62,533 nucleotides of DNA from Candidatus Frackibacter sp. WG13. Lineage in GTDB: Bacteria > Bacillota > Halanaerobiia > Halobacteroidales > Acetohalobiaceae. Where the stretch lies: positions 1-62,533 of the forward strand of contig NZ_FOTT01000017.1 in the NCBI RefSeq assembly GCF_900114655.1, given 5' to 3'. The translations under genes and the position numbers were made by a program. The notes beneath the pieces were generated by a model. The model saw only the letters and a program-made list of their open reading frames with translations. It was not told the origin of the DNA and searched no databases. Positions 52,691 through 61,111 of the stretch are shown in pieces; the first letter of the stretch is position 1, and each line of letters begins with the position of its first letter.

Positions 52691-54000
52691 TAAAAGATCC
52701 CCCAATCTTGAATACCATAGTAAAGGTCAGTAAGTGTTTTTTTAGTAGGTTGCATACCAAAGATTTCATCTTTAATCTTTTTCATCTTAGTTTCAGATGC
52801 TTCAATACCAACTGTAAAGAAGCGATAAGCAGCATCATTAGCAGCTTTTGTTAATAAGAAATCAGCGTCAGGATGTTCTTTATAATATTGTTTTGAATTT
52901 TTACTCTTCTTAATACTCTTCATAAAGAAACTATCCATAATTCTTTTCTTATATCCTTTTAACACTTTAGCAGTATAATCTTGGGCAGCTCTAGCTTGAG
53001 CTATAGTTTCAGCAGCATAGAGCCCAGACAACATTGCTATATCAGTTCCGCGTCTTCCACTAACCATCATTGCTGCATCACCAGCTACTAGGATACCATC
53101 ATCATAAAGAGTAGGGATACTTTCATAACCACCTTTAGGAATGATATGTGACTTATAAGCAATAGGTTTAGCATCGCTAATTAATCTTTTGATTAACGGG
53201 TGTTCTTTAAATCGTGTAAGTAGTTGATAAGGACTAACTCCTTTACTATTAATTTGATTTAAATAACCACCGACGATTATTGAAATTGAGTCTTGATTAG
53301 TCCATAGACCGCCTTTGCCCACTACACTAGCAGTTGGATAACCAATCATACCAATATTACTTCCTTCACCTGGTTCTAGATTAAAACGAGATTCAATCTT
53401 TTTAGCTGGGAGGGCTAGTTCTTCTTTAACATAGAGAGTTAGACTCGATGCTTCGATACTTCCTCTTAATCCAGCCTTTTGAGTTAGGTTTGCACTTGCT
53501 CCTTCAGCTAATAATACTACATCAGCATAGATAACTTCTCCATTATCTAATTTTACCCCATCAACCTTCTTTTTAAGCAAGCCAATTTTTTCATAAACTA
53601 AGTCTACTGCTAAAGTTTCAGTCATAAGTTTTGCTCCAGCTTTTACTGCTTGATTAGCGAACCAAGGGTCAAACTTACTTCTAATAGCTGAAAATTTGTT
53701 ATATGGCTCTTCATTAAACTTTAAACCGGTAAAACCTGCTTTAACAGCAGAAGTTCTATCCATTAACCATAATTCATCAGTGATTATCGTTCTTTCAAGA
53801 GGAGCTTCTTTCCAAAAACCAGGAATGATTTTAGCAGTTGGCTTTCGATAAATGCTTCCACCAAACATATTTTTGCTTCCAGGCTTTTTTCCTCTTTCAA
53901 TAAGGGCTACTGATAGGTTATTTTGTGCTAAGAGAAGTGCTGCTGTTGAGCCAGCTGGTCCTGCACCAACAATGACTACATTATAACGATCATTTCCCAT
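52690..54000 (-). CDS. fixC: FixC-like electron transfer flavoprotein dehydrogenase
   Basis: 436 residues of the ETF-quinone oxidoreductase/FixC family: FAD-binding VVIVGAGPAGSTAALLLAQ with ERGKKPGSKNMFGGSIY, and the second FAD motif GILVAGDAAMMVSGRRGTDIAM. With FixX and an electron-transfer flavoprotein FixAB it can bifurcate electrons or oxidise acyl-CoA-derived carriers. FixA and FixB are missing from this locus. GGGGAGAAAA precedes the ATG. First gene of the fixC-fixX-MFS operon. Confidence 0.9.
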   Translation of the reverse strand: MGNDRYNVVIVGAGPAGSTAALLLAQNNLSVALIERGKKPGSKNMFGGSIYRKPTAKIIPGFWKEAPLERTIITDELWLMDRTSAVKAGFTGLKFNEEPYNKFSAIRSKFDPWFANQAVKAGAKLMTETLAVDLVYEKIGLLKKKVDGVKLDNGEVIYADVVLLAEGASANLTQKAGLRGSIEASSLTLYVKEELALPAKKIESRFNLEPGEGSNIGMIGYPTASVVGKGGLWTNQDSISIIVGGYLNQINSKGVSPYQLLTRFKEHPLIKRLISDAKPIAYKSHIIPKGGYESIPTLYDDGILVAGDAAMMVSGRRGTDIAMLSGLYAAETIAQARAAQDYTAKVLKGYKKRIMDSFFMKSIKKSKNSKQYYKEHPDADFLLTKAANDAAYRFFTVGIEASETKMKKIKDEIFGMQPTKKTLTDLYYGIQDWGIF

Positions 54001-54134
54001 ATTTTTCTCCCCTTCAATTAGGTTACTTAATACAACTTTAGTTTTAACGATTATTAATATTTTATTCTCAGTTGTGTATGATATCTCTAAAAAGAGTTTA
54101 AAATAAGATTGACAAGTTTTATGAGGTGATAATA

Positions 54135-54596
54135 ATGAATAAGAAGTTATTAATTGCTTATTTGAATTGGTTTTATACTTTAGAATTAGAACAAGTTACT
54201 CTCTATAAAGAGCAGGCTAGAGCAAGTAATGATGATTATATTAAAGAAGTTCTTAAGCATTTAGCGGCAATAGAGCAACGACATGTTGAAAATATTAGTA
54301 ATAGTCTTAAAAGATTAGGAACAAACCCTAGCAAAGTTGGAGAGATCATTGGACCAATTTTTGGTAAACCATTTAGTGAACTGACGACTATGTTTGGTAC
54401 AGTTAATCTATTTAGGGTTAATATTTTATTGGAGACGCGAGCAACTCGAGATTATCAAAATTTAATTGAACGAGTTGATGATAAAGAATTATTAAATGTT
54501 TTAATAGAAAATTCAATTGAAGAAGACCTACATCGTAGTTGGTTTATTGAACAGAAGCGTCAGTTAAACAAGCAAAAGCAGTCAAGAAAGAATTAA
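54135..54596 (+). CDS. Ferritin-like diiron protein
   Basis: 153 residues, four-helix bundle with candidate diiron ligands Glu17/Glu19, Glu47-x2-His50 (EQRHVE), a Glu in LLETRATRDY and Glu-x2-His in EEDLHRSW, the arrangement of rubrerythrin and demethoxyubiquinone hydroxylase relatives. No rubredoxin domain. Possibly peroxide or oxygen defence. GTG 54126 is in frame, but ATG 54135 is 6 nt after AGGTGA. It is followed after 26 nt by a germination permease. Confidence 0.75.
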   Translation: MNKKLLIAYLNWFYTLELEQVTLYKEQARASNDDYIKEVLKHLAAIEQRHVENISNSLKRLGTNPSKVGEIIGPIFGKPFSELTTMFGTVNLFRVNILLETRATRDYQNLIERVDDKELLNVLIENSIEEDLHRSWFIEQKRQLNKQKQSRKN

Positions 54597-54622
54597 TCAA
54601 TAGTTTAGTCGGGTAGGTGAAG

Positions 54623-55759
54623 ATGATGATTAATCCAGATGATAGGATTTCTACACGTCAATTATATATTATGGTAATTAGTATCTTAATCGGTGTTAAT
54701 ACATTGATTATACCGCGATTAATGACTAGTGTAGCAGGGGTAGATGGTTGGATTTTACCGATTACTAGTGGTATCGTAGTCATTATAAATATGTATTTAC
54801 TAATAAGAATAAATTCAGCATTCCCTAATTTGACTTTTATCGAATATAGTGAAATAATTTTAGGTAAATTTATAGGTAAAATACTGAGTTTAGGATTATT
54901 ATTATACTTTTTATTCTTAACTTCAATTAATATTAGACTATTTAGTTCAGCTATTAAGCCATTTTTAATACCTCAGACTCCAATTGAAGTATTATTACTC
55001 TCGACTTTAATAATGCCCACTTATCTAATCAGACATGGAGTCGAACCAATAGCTAGATTTAATGAATATATTACAATTCCAGCTTTGGCTTCATTAGCTA
55101 TGCCTTTATTTCTAATAATCTCTATACCATATTTTGACCTTGGCAAGTTATTGCCCTTCTTTAGTAGTGGGATTTATAAGATTGCTCAAGGTTCGTTAAT
55201 TGGTTATGGTGCTTCAGCATTTTTAGGTTTAGGAATGATGTATTTATTATATCCTTATATTAAATCATCAGAAAGAGATAATATTTATTCATCAGTAATC
55301 ATGGGCATTATAACAGTTATTGTGATCTTTGTTCTCTTTATAATCATGACTATAGCAGCCGTTGGAGCTGTAGAATTAAGTTATATGACTTGGCCAATAA
55401 TTAGTATTTTAGGGTCTATAGAAGTTCCGGTAGTAGAAAGAGTAGGTAGCCTCTTTATTGCTATTTGGGCTACAATATCTTTCACTACTACGTTAGTCTT
55501 AACTTTTGTTGGTAATGGCTTAGGTTTAGCCCATTTTTTAAATTACAGAGAATTTAAACATTTAATCTTACCTGGCATGGTGCCGCCTTACTTTCTAGCT
55601 TTGTTGCCAGGAACTATAGATGAAGTTTTAAAAGTAATGTATTATATAAATTATATTGGAAAGTTCTACTTGATTTTTTTACCACTAATCTTATTTGTAG
55701 TCTTTAAAATAAGAAATTTAGATAAATATGGGAGAAAATCAAACAAAAAAGAACAATAA
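54623..55759 (+). CDS. Spore germination permease, GerAB family (second orphan)
   Basis: 378 residues, ten membrane helices, clearly paralogous to the protein at 38991: ISTRQLYIMVISILIGVNTL, TFIEYSEIILGKFIGKILSLG, RHGVEPIARFNEYI. Again no GerAA or GerAC gene is adjacent. Three starts are possible (GTG 54617, ATG 54623, ATG 54626); GGTAGGTGA at 54612-54620 fits the ATGs. The Lys/Asn-rich tail ends RKSNKKEQ. Confidence 0.85.
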   Translation: MMINPDDRISTRQLYIMVISILIGVNTLIIPRLMTSVAGVDGWILPITSGIVVIINMYLLIRINSAFPNLTFIEYSEIILGKFIGKILSLGLLLYFLFLTSINIRLFSSAIKPFLIPQTPIEVLLLSTLIMPTYLIRHGVEPIARFNEYITIPALASLAMPLFLIISIPYFDLGKLLPFFSSGIYKIAQGSLIGYGASAFLGLGMMYLLYPYIKSSERDNIYSSVIMGIITVIVIFVLFIIMTIAAVGAVELSYMTWPIISILGSIEVPVVERVGSLFIAIWATISFTTTLVLTFVGNGLGLAHFLNYREFKHLILPGMVPPYFLALLPGTIDEVLKVMYYINYIGKFYLIFLPLILFVVFKIRNLDKYGRKSNKKEQ

Positions 55760-55847
55760 TCATAAAAAACTTTAAAAAGCAAGGTTATTATTATATAATT
55801 GAATTGGCAAATATATAACGCACATAAGTAATTAAGACTCTTGTATA

Positions 55848-55912
55848 ATTAATTATTGACGCTCAAAAAATTGGCGTTAAATATGCTTGAAATTTAATTA
55901 TAAAATTTGCTT
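55848..55912 (+). repeat. Dispersed intergenic repeat, copy B
   Basis: AATTAATTATTGACGCTCA to AAATTTGCTT, colinear with copy A at 7655. Lies 48 nt upstream of the thymidine kinase start. It contains a small ACGC...GCGT hairpin not conserved in copy A. Confidence 0.5.
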
Positions 55913-55959
55913 AACTATAGATTAACAAATAACATATAATATTTTGGGAGTTGATTTTA

Positions 55960-56553
55960 TTGCACGGTTATTATGGATCAGTTAATTCGGGATGGATAGA
56001 AGTGATTACTGGAGTGATGTATGCTGGTAAAAGTAATGAACTAATCAGAAGAATTGAAAGGGCAGTTATTGCTAAGCAAAGGGTTGTTGTCTTCAAACCA
56101 GATATTGATGATCGATATAGTGAAACAGAAGTTGTAGCACATAATGGAAATAAGATCGAAGCTAAAATTGTAAAACGCGCAGGTAAGATTAAAGAGAAGA
56201 TCAAAGAATTAGACAAAAAGCCAGATGTAATTGCAATTGATGAGGGTCAATTTTTTGATAATGGCTTAATTGAATTAGTAGAAGATTTAGCTAATCAAGG
56301 ATATCGAGTAATTGTAGCTGGATTAGATATGGATTTCGCTGGACGGGGGTTTGGTCCTATGCCTGAATTAATGGCAAGAGCAGAATATGTTACAAAGTTA
56401 CATGCGGTTTGTGTAAAATGTTCGAATCCAGCTACTCGGAACCAACGTTTAATTAATGGGGAGCCGGCTAGTATTAATGACCCAGTAATAGTAGTCGGAG
56501 CAGATGAGAAATATGAAGCTAGATGTAGAAATTGTCATCAAATTAAAGCATAA
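55960..56553 (+). CDS. tdk: Thymidine kinase (type II)
   Basis: 197 residues. Walker [14 protein letters not shown], Walker [12 protein letters not shown], lasso-loop substrate region [19 protein letters not shown], and a structural zinc site of CVKC and CRNC. It phosphorylates thymidine for salvage. TTG 55951 abuts GGGAG; TTG 55960, 9 nt away, gives the standard N-terminus ([18 protein letters not shown]). It stands alone, downstream of repeat copy B. Confidence 0.93.
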   Translation: MHGYYGSVNSGWIEVITGVMYAGKSNELIRRIERAVIAKQRVVVFKPDIDDRYSETEVVAHNGNKIEAKIVKRAGKIKEKIKELDKKPDVIAIDEGQFFDNGLIELVEDLANQGYRVIVAGLDMDFAGRGFGPMPELMARAEYVTKLHAVCVKCSNPATRNQRLINGEPASINDPVIVVGADEKYEARCRNCHQIKA

Positions 56554-56624
56554 TTTTTTAGATTAATATCTTTGAATTAAGTCTTTGGAAGTGATATAAT
56601 TTACTGCAAAAGGAGTGATTAGTA

Positions 56625-57398
56625 TTGGAAAAACCAGTTCGGTTTGGTGAGAGTGGCGAGGAGATGTTTGGTGTTTTGCATATTCCAGAATGTAAAACTA
56701 GCTATCCCAAACCAGCAGTAATCTTTTGTCATGGTTTCAAAGGAGATAAGGTCGGACCACATAGACTTTTTGTAAAAATGGCGAGAAGATTAGCTAAGAA
56801 TGGGATTTTAGTTTTTAGGTTTGATTACCGTGGTTGTGGAGAAAGTTTAGGACGATTTGTAGATACTACAATCTCTAGTCAAATAGATGATACTTTAACT
56901 GCTATTAATTTTGTAAGCCAATTAAAGAGAGTAAACTCTTCACAGTTAGGTTTATTAGGTTTAAGTTTGGGAGGGGCAGTTGCTTCTTGTGCTGCAGCTA
57001 GGTCAAAACAAATTAAAGCTTTAGTCTTATGGTCAGCGGTAGCAGATATTCAAAAAGTATTTTTAAGTCAACGACCAGAAGATGGTTCTTTAGAACAGAT
57101 TAATGAAAAAGGATATATAGACTTAGAAGGATTTAGGTTAGGAAAAGAATTTGTTATGGAAGTTAACCAGATAAATCCATTGACAGAGATTAAAGAATAC
57201 AAAGATTTAGTTTTTTTAGCACATGGAAGTGAAGATGAAGTTGTACCTATAGAAAATATTGAAAGTTATTATGATACTGTAATAACTAAAAAATGTCAAA
57301 AGCATATAGTTGTAGGGGCAGACCATACATATAATAGTTATGAATGGGAAAAGGAAGTTATGGAAAAGACACAGCAATGGTTAATTGAAAACTTATAG
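56625..57398 (+). CDS. Alpha/beta hydrolase (serine aminopeptidase S33 type)
   Basis: 257 residues. HGFKGDKVGPHR forms the oxyanion region, FDYRGCGES a conserved strand, nucleophile Ser in LGLSLGGAVA (near residue 119), acid Asp in AHGSEDEVVP, and catalytic His in GADHTYN. Probably a cytosolic esterase or acylglycerol lipase; substrate unknown. Start TTG after AAAGGAGTGA. The endonuclease III gene follows by 31 nt, probably in the same transcript. Confidence 0.85.
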   Translation: MEKPVRFGESGEEMFGVLHIPECKTSYPKPAVIFCHGFKGDKVGPHRLFVKMARRLAKNGILVFRFDYRGCGESLGRFVDTTISSQIDDTLTAINFVSQLKRVNSSQLGLLGLSLGGAVASCAAARSKQIKALVLWSAVADIQKVFLSQRPEDGSLEQINEKGYIDLEGFRLGKEFVMEVNQINPLTEIKEYKDLVFLAHGSEDEVVPIENIESYYDTVITKKCQKHIVVGADHTYNSYEWEKEVMEKTQQWLIENL

Positions 57399-57429
57399 CG
57401 AATTATTGAAAATTGTGAGGTGAGTAATA

Positions 57430-58062
57430 ATTAAATCTAAAGCAGAGATTAAGGATATATTAGATATATTAGCAGATAAGTATCCGAATCCAGAAACTGA
57501 ATTAAATTATGAGACACCTTTTCAACTCTTAATTGCTACTATTTTATCGGCTCAATCTACTGATAAACAGGTAAATAAGGTAACAATTAAGTTATTTGAA
57601 AGATATAGAGAGCCAAAAGACTTTATCGATATGACTATTGAAGAATTAGCAAAGAAGATTCAAGGGGTTGGATTATATCGTAATAAAGCTAAATATATAA
57701 TTGATACGTGTCATAAATTAGTAGAAGAATATGATTCTCAAGTCCCAACAACTCGCAAAGAATTAATGAGGTTATCTGGAGTAGGAAGAAAGACTGCTAA
57801 TGTAGTTCTAAGCTGTGCTTTTGGTCATAATGCGATAGCTGTAGACACTCACGTCTTTAGAGTAGCGAATCGATTAGGAATAGCTAGTAGTAAGACGGTA
57901 GAAAAGACAGAAAAAGATTTAATGGAGAAGGTTCCAAAGAATTTATGGTCTGCTGCTCATCATTGGTTTATCTTTCATGGGCGAGAAGTCTGTAAAGCTA
58001 GAAAGCCTCGTTGTGAAGAGTGTTCATTACAAAAGCTATGTGACTATTACTTACAAACTTAA
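57430..58062 (+). CDS. nth: Endonuclease III, probable ATT start
   Basis: 210 residues if initiated at ATT 57430, which lies 6 nt after GAGGTGA. The frame is open only back to a TGA at 57421, and the first ATG, at 57625 or later, would delete the conserved LIATILSAQSTDKQVNKV segment. Helix-hairpin-helix LSGVGRKTANVV with catalytic Lys121, Asp139 in VDTHVFRV, and 4Fe-4S ligands Cys188, 195, 198, 204 (C-x6-C-x2-C-x5-C). It excises oxidised pyrimidines and nicks abasic sites. Length and residue numbers match E. coli Nth almost exactly, supporting this start. Confidence 0.9.
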   Translation: MKSKAEIKDILDILADKYPNPETELNYETPFQLLIATILSAQSTDKQVNKVTIKLFERYREPKDFIDMTIEELAKKIQGVGLYRNKAKYIIDTCHKLVEEYDSQVPTTRKELMRLSGVGRKTANVVLSCAFGHNAIAVDTHVFRVANRLGIASSKTVEKTEKDLMEKVPKNLWSAAHHWFIFHGREVCKARKPRCEECSLQKLCDYYLQT

Positions 58063-58083
58063 GTTAGGAGTTGGAGAAAAGGG

Positions 58084-58764
58084 ATGGATGATTTTTCTGT
58101 AGAAGGACAGGTTACTGAAGCTGAGGTATTGGAGCTATATGGCTATCAGTCAGTAGATGAAGTCAGTACTAAAATTCGTGAATCTGTTAATAAAATGATT
58201 GCTAAGGGCGAAGAATTAGCGGAGTATAGAGCTACTAATTGTGTAATAGACAATATAGAAATAGATGATGATAAAGGAATAATTATATTTAATGATTCTT
58301 ATCAGTCAGATTCTTCTTATCTAGCTAGTAAATTAAAAGGAGCTACTCAAGCCACTATAGGGCTAGTTAGTATAGGTTATGAAATAGAAGAGCAAATTAA
58401 TGAATATTTTGCTGAAAACAACTATTTGGCTGCTACAATCTTAGATTTAGTAGGCAATCGATTATTGGATAAATTGACTAAAGAAGTATGGCATATTGTA
58501 CGGAGTAGTAGTTTAGCAATGGATTTAGGAGTCAGTGGTTACTATAGTCCTGGGGAAGGTGATTGGGATCTAAAGTCTCAAGAATACTTATTTGACTTAG
58601 TAGATGGTAAGAAGATAGATGTTAACCTTACTAATAGTTATGCTTTAGTTCCACAGAAATCACTTTTGTTTATTATAGGACAGGGGCCGGACCTAGATAT
58701 TGAGGATTATGATCCTTGCTCAGATTGTACTAATGAAGAATGTCAATTTAAAAAGAATAGATAA
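58084..58764 (+). CDS. Free-standing cobalamin-dependent methionine synthase activation domain protein
   Basis: 226 residues. SGYYSPGEGDWDLKSQEYLF and SYALVPQKSLLFIIGQGPDL correspond to the SAM-binding activation domain of MetH (reductive methylation). A Cys-rich tail (PCSDCTNEECQFK) could hold an iron-sulfur cluster replacing flavodoxin as electron source, an inference. The N-terminal 60 residues are helical. It probably reactivates a split methionine synthase or a related corrinoid protein encoded elsewhere. It follows nth by 21 nt. Confidence 0.8.
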   Translation: MDDFSVEGQVTEAEVLELYGYQSVDEVSTKIRESVNKMIAKGEELAEYRATNCVIDNIEIDDDKGIIIFNDSYQSDSSYLASKLKGATQATIGLVSIGYEIEEQINEYFAENNYLAATILDLVGNRLLDKLTKEVWHIVRSSSLAMDLGVSGYYSPGEGDWDLKSQEYLFDLVDGKKIDVNLTNSYALVPQKSLLFIIGQGPDLDIEDYDPCSDCTNEECQFKKNR

Positions 58765-58765
58765 T

Positions 58766-59059
58766 TCACGAGTTGTCATTTAGTTGGTAGATAAAACTAA
58801 GAACTTCAGCTACTACTTGATAAAGTTCGTTAGGTATTTCTTTACCTAGGTCTAGTTGGATTAGATTTTCTATTAAATCTTTATCTTCATAGATGGGAAT
58901 ATCGTTCTCTTTTGCTTTAGTAATAATTTTTTTAGCAATTTCATGATCACCTTTGGCTATTATTTGTGGTGCTTCATTAGTTTCTGAATCATACTTTAAA
59001 GCAACAGCTCTTTCTTTTATTGTATTTTTATTCTTATTTTTAGGTTTTGAATCATTCAT
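58766..59059 (-). CDS. FlhB C-terminal-like protein (YlqH type)
   Basis: 97 residues matching the cytoplasmic domain of the flagellar export switch FlhB: AVALKYDSETNEAPQIIAKG, then IPIYEDKDLIENLIQLDLG and IPNELYQVVAEVLSFIY. The NPTH autocleavage site and membrane part are missing, as in B. subtilis YlqH. It may modulate flagellar protein export. Its stop is 1 nt from the stop of the opposing gene; it follows the FliK-like gene by 14 nt. Confidence 0.85.
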   Translation of the reverse strand: MNDSKPKNKNKNTIKERAVALKYDSETNEAPQIIAKGDHEIAKKIITKAKENDIPIYEDKDLIENLIQLDLGKEIPNELYQVVAEVLSFIYQLNDNS

Positions 59060-59073
59060 TAGAATTTCCTCCT

Positions 59074-60201
59074 TTAAATAGTGAAGTCAATATTATGCAA
59101 TATATCTTTAAAGTTAAGTGAATTAGTGTTTAAAATTTTTTCTTCTAAATCATTTTCAAAATCTAAATTAGGTTCAGCTTCAGCAGGCAATATTGAATAA
59201 TTTATGGTTTTTATTTTATAACCTAAATCTATGATTTTGCTCTTTAAAGTTGAAATTTCTTCTTTAAATCTATTTAGTACTTTTTCGGATTTAGTCTTAA
59301 TATTAATCATTAATTTTTGATTATTAAAGTTTAGTTCTACATTTATTAGTCCTAAATTTTCAGTCTCTAGTTTTAACACCAATTTCAAACTATTATTTTT
59401 ATGATTAGAATCTTTCTCTTTTCGTTGATTATAAATAGTTAAATGTCCGGTAGTTAAATCATTTTCATTAATTTGTAAAGGTAACTGTAAATAAAGGAAA
59501 TTAGTGTCATAACTTTCATTTTGATGCATAATTAATTTTTGACTGGTTAAATTATATGTAGCCTTATTAATGATGTGGTTTAATAAGGGGTTGTCACTGC
59601 TTTTAAGAGTATACAGAAATCCTTTTAATTTCGAATTTGGTTTAAAATTATTATTTAATAAGTTTTTTTCTAGATCTAATCCCAGATTTGATATTTTAGT
59701 CTTAAGTTCTTGAGTACTAAATTTATTATTATTCGGCTTTAGGATAAAACTATTTAACTTATGCAAACTTTTTTGCGAAATTTGTTTTTCTTCCATTATA
59801 TTTTGAAGATTATTAGCAATATTAGGTTTAGTTATTAGAAAGTTTGTTAATAATTTAATATTGGAAGTAGAAATATTGAGATTTGTTCTTTTCAAAAGAA
59901 CAATCGACTGAATAATAGAATTTAATTTTTTCTGTTCATTATTAGTTAAAGAATTAATATATAATAATAGATCTTTATCGAGAGGTAATTGATATTTGAT
60001 GAACTTTTGAATGAGTTCTTGGTTCAATTTATTTATTGGCAAATTTAGCTTTTGAAGAATATCACTTATAGTTTTAGAGTTTGAAGTTTGGGTACTAGAA
60101 TTAGAATATAATTTATGGGGTGCATTATTGATTAGTTTTTGTAATTTTTTTAGGGATTTAGAATCTAAACTTGATAATAAGATATTATTTGGAATTTTCA
60201 T
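59074..60201 (-). CDS. FliK/YlqG-like protein
   Basis: 375 residues, unusually rich in Asn, Leu, Lys and Ser, mostly helical for 230 residues, then a beta-rich C-terminal part (FLYLQLPLQINENDLTTGHL, LKLVLKLETENLGLINVELN) resembling the hook-length control FliK C-terminal domain. The gene order (this then a YlqH-like gene) equals B. subtilis ylqG-ylqH. Likely linked to flagellar export although no other flagellar gene is near. Function assignment is by context and faint similarity. Confidence 0.6.
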   Translation of the reverse strand: MKIPNNILLSSLDSKSLKKLQKLINNAPHKLYSNSSTQTSNSKTISDILQKLNLPINKLNQELIQKFIKYQLPLDKDLLLYINSLTNNEQKKLNSIIQSIVLLKRTNLNISTSNIKLLTNFLITKPNIANNLQNIMEEKQISQKSLHKLNSFILKPNNNKFSTQELKTKISNLGLDLEKNLLNNNFKPNSKLKGFLYTLKSSDNPLLNHIINKATYNLTSQKLIMHQNESYDTNFLYLQLPLQINENDLTTGHLTIYNQRKEKDSNHKNNSLKLVLKLETENLGLINVELNFNNQKLMINIKTKSEKVLNRFKEEISTLKSKIIDLGYKIKTINYSILPAEAEPNLDFENDLEEKILNTNSLNFKDILHNIDFTI

Positions 60202-60316
60202 GATATCACCTCATAACTTATAATTTCATATATTTTAAAAATTCTTGGTTAATTATCATTAATCCTTTAATAAAAAATATTATTTGTTGGAATTATAAAG
60301 GAATATTTTAGTATTT

Positions 60317-60323
60317 TGTCGAA
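60317..60323 (+). promoter_or_regulatory. Possible Spo0A box
   Basis: TGTCGAA in the divergent spacer between the FliK-like gene and the 172-residue gene. Single 7-mer, so chance occurrence is possible. Confidence 0.2.
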
Positions 60324-60399
60324 GTAATATGAAAGAAAGTATTATTTAAGAATTTAAAGTAAAATATAATCTAAGAAGTAATCAGGAGTTGATGTCTGG

Positions 60400-60918
60400 A
60401 TGTTCTTATTAGGAGATTGCCGAATAAGTGATTGTGAAATGAAGAATTTGTTAATTCTATTAGGTAAGTTAGTTATTAATAATTATCCAGTAATAATTTT
60501 AGAATATAATCATCAATTATCTACAGAATTAAAAGAATTAATGACTACAGTAATTAATAATTTACAAATTTGTAGTCAGCTTGAAAATAAAATATGTGAT
60601 TTACAAACCAAATTAGATGTTGATTTAGAGGATGAAATTTTGGACCAAAAACTAGAATTCTATACAAATTCTCTTTCGTTAAAAAGTAAAAGGTTAAAAG
60701 AATTACAAGTGGATAATTATCAACTCTTAGCTGAGATTGGAGAAAAAGTTTTCGGAAGAAGGATATTAAGTGAAAGAAATGAATTTACTAATATTTATTT
60801 AGAGTTAGAAGAACTCATAGAAAAGGGTGGATGTATTAAGGATATTAAAATGAGTTACAAGAATAAAGAAGTGACTAATCAATATTCAAAAAACAAATTA
60901 AACTATATTAATCTTTAA
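60400..60918 (+). CDS. Uncharacterised protein
   Basis: 172 residues, no family recognised. A mixed N-terminal part (MFLLGDCRISDCEMKNLLIL) is followed by long charged helices predicted as coiled coil (about 55-105: LENKICDLQTKLDVDLEDEI) and a helical, acidic segment. Two close Cys at 7 and 12. No membrane helix. The ribosome binding site is weak or distant (AGGAGTTGATG about 12 nt upstream). Divergently oriented from the FliK-like gene and terminated before the glycosylase gene. Confidence 0.65.
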   Translation: MFLLGDCRISDCEMKNLLILLGKLVINNYPVIILEYNHQLSTELKELMTTVINNLQICSQLENKICDLQTKLDVDLEDEILDQKLEFYTNSLSLKSKRLKELQVDNYQLLAEIGEKVFGRRILSERNEFTNIYLELEELIEKGGCIKDIKMSYKNKEVTNQYSKNKLNYINL

Positions 60919-60986
60919 AAAGGTTGTATAGAGCTTATTTAATTAAATTAATGCAAAAATTATAAATACATATACTAACTATTTAA

Positions 60987-61022
60987 AAGAAGAGCATGAT
61001 ATTATGTTCTTCTTTTATTTTT
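60987..61022 (+). terminator. Terminator before the uracil-DNA glycosylase gene
   Basis: AAGAAGAGCAT / ATGTTCTTCTT with one G-U pair and a 6-nt loop, then TTATTTTTT. Confidence 0.75.
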
Positions 61023-61039
61023 TAGCTTGAAAGATAAAC

Positions 61040-61065
61040 AGGAAAAGTAATAAAGTTTATAGAAT
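61040..61065 (+). promoter_or_regulatory. Sigma-H-like promoter candidate before the glycosylase gene
   Basis: AGGAAAA (61040-61046), 15 nt, GAATA (61062-61066). Confidence 0.35.
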
Positions 61066-61111
61066 ACTACTATCTGATGGTTAAATAGCGAGATATTAGG
61101 AGTGATTGCAG

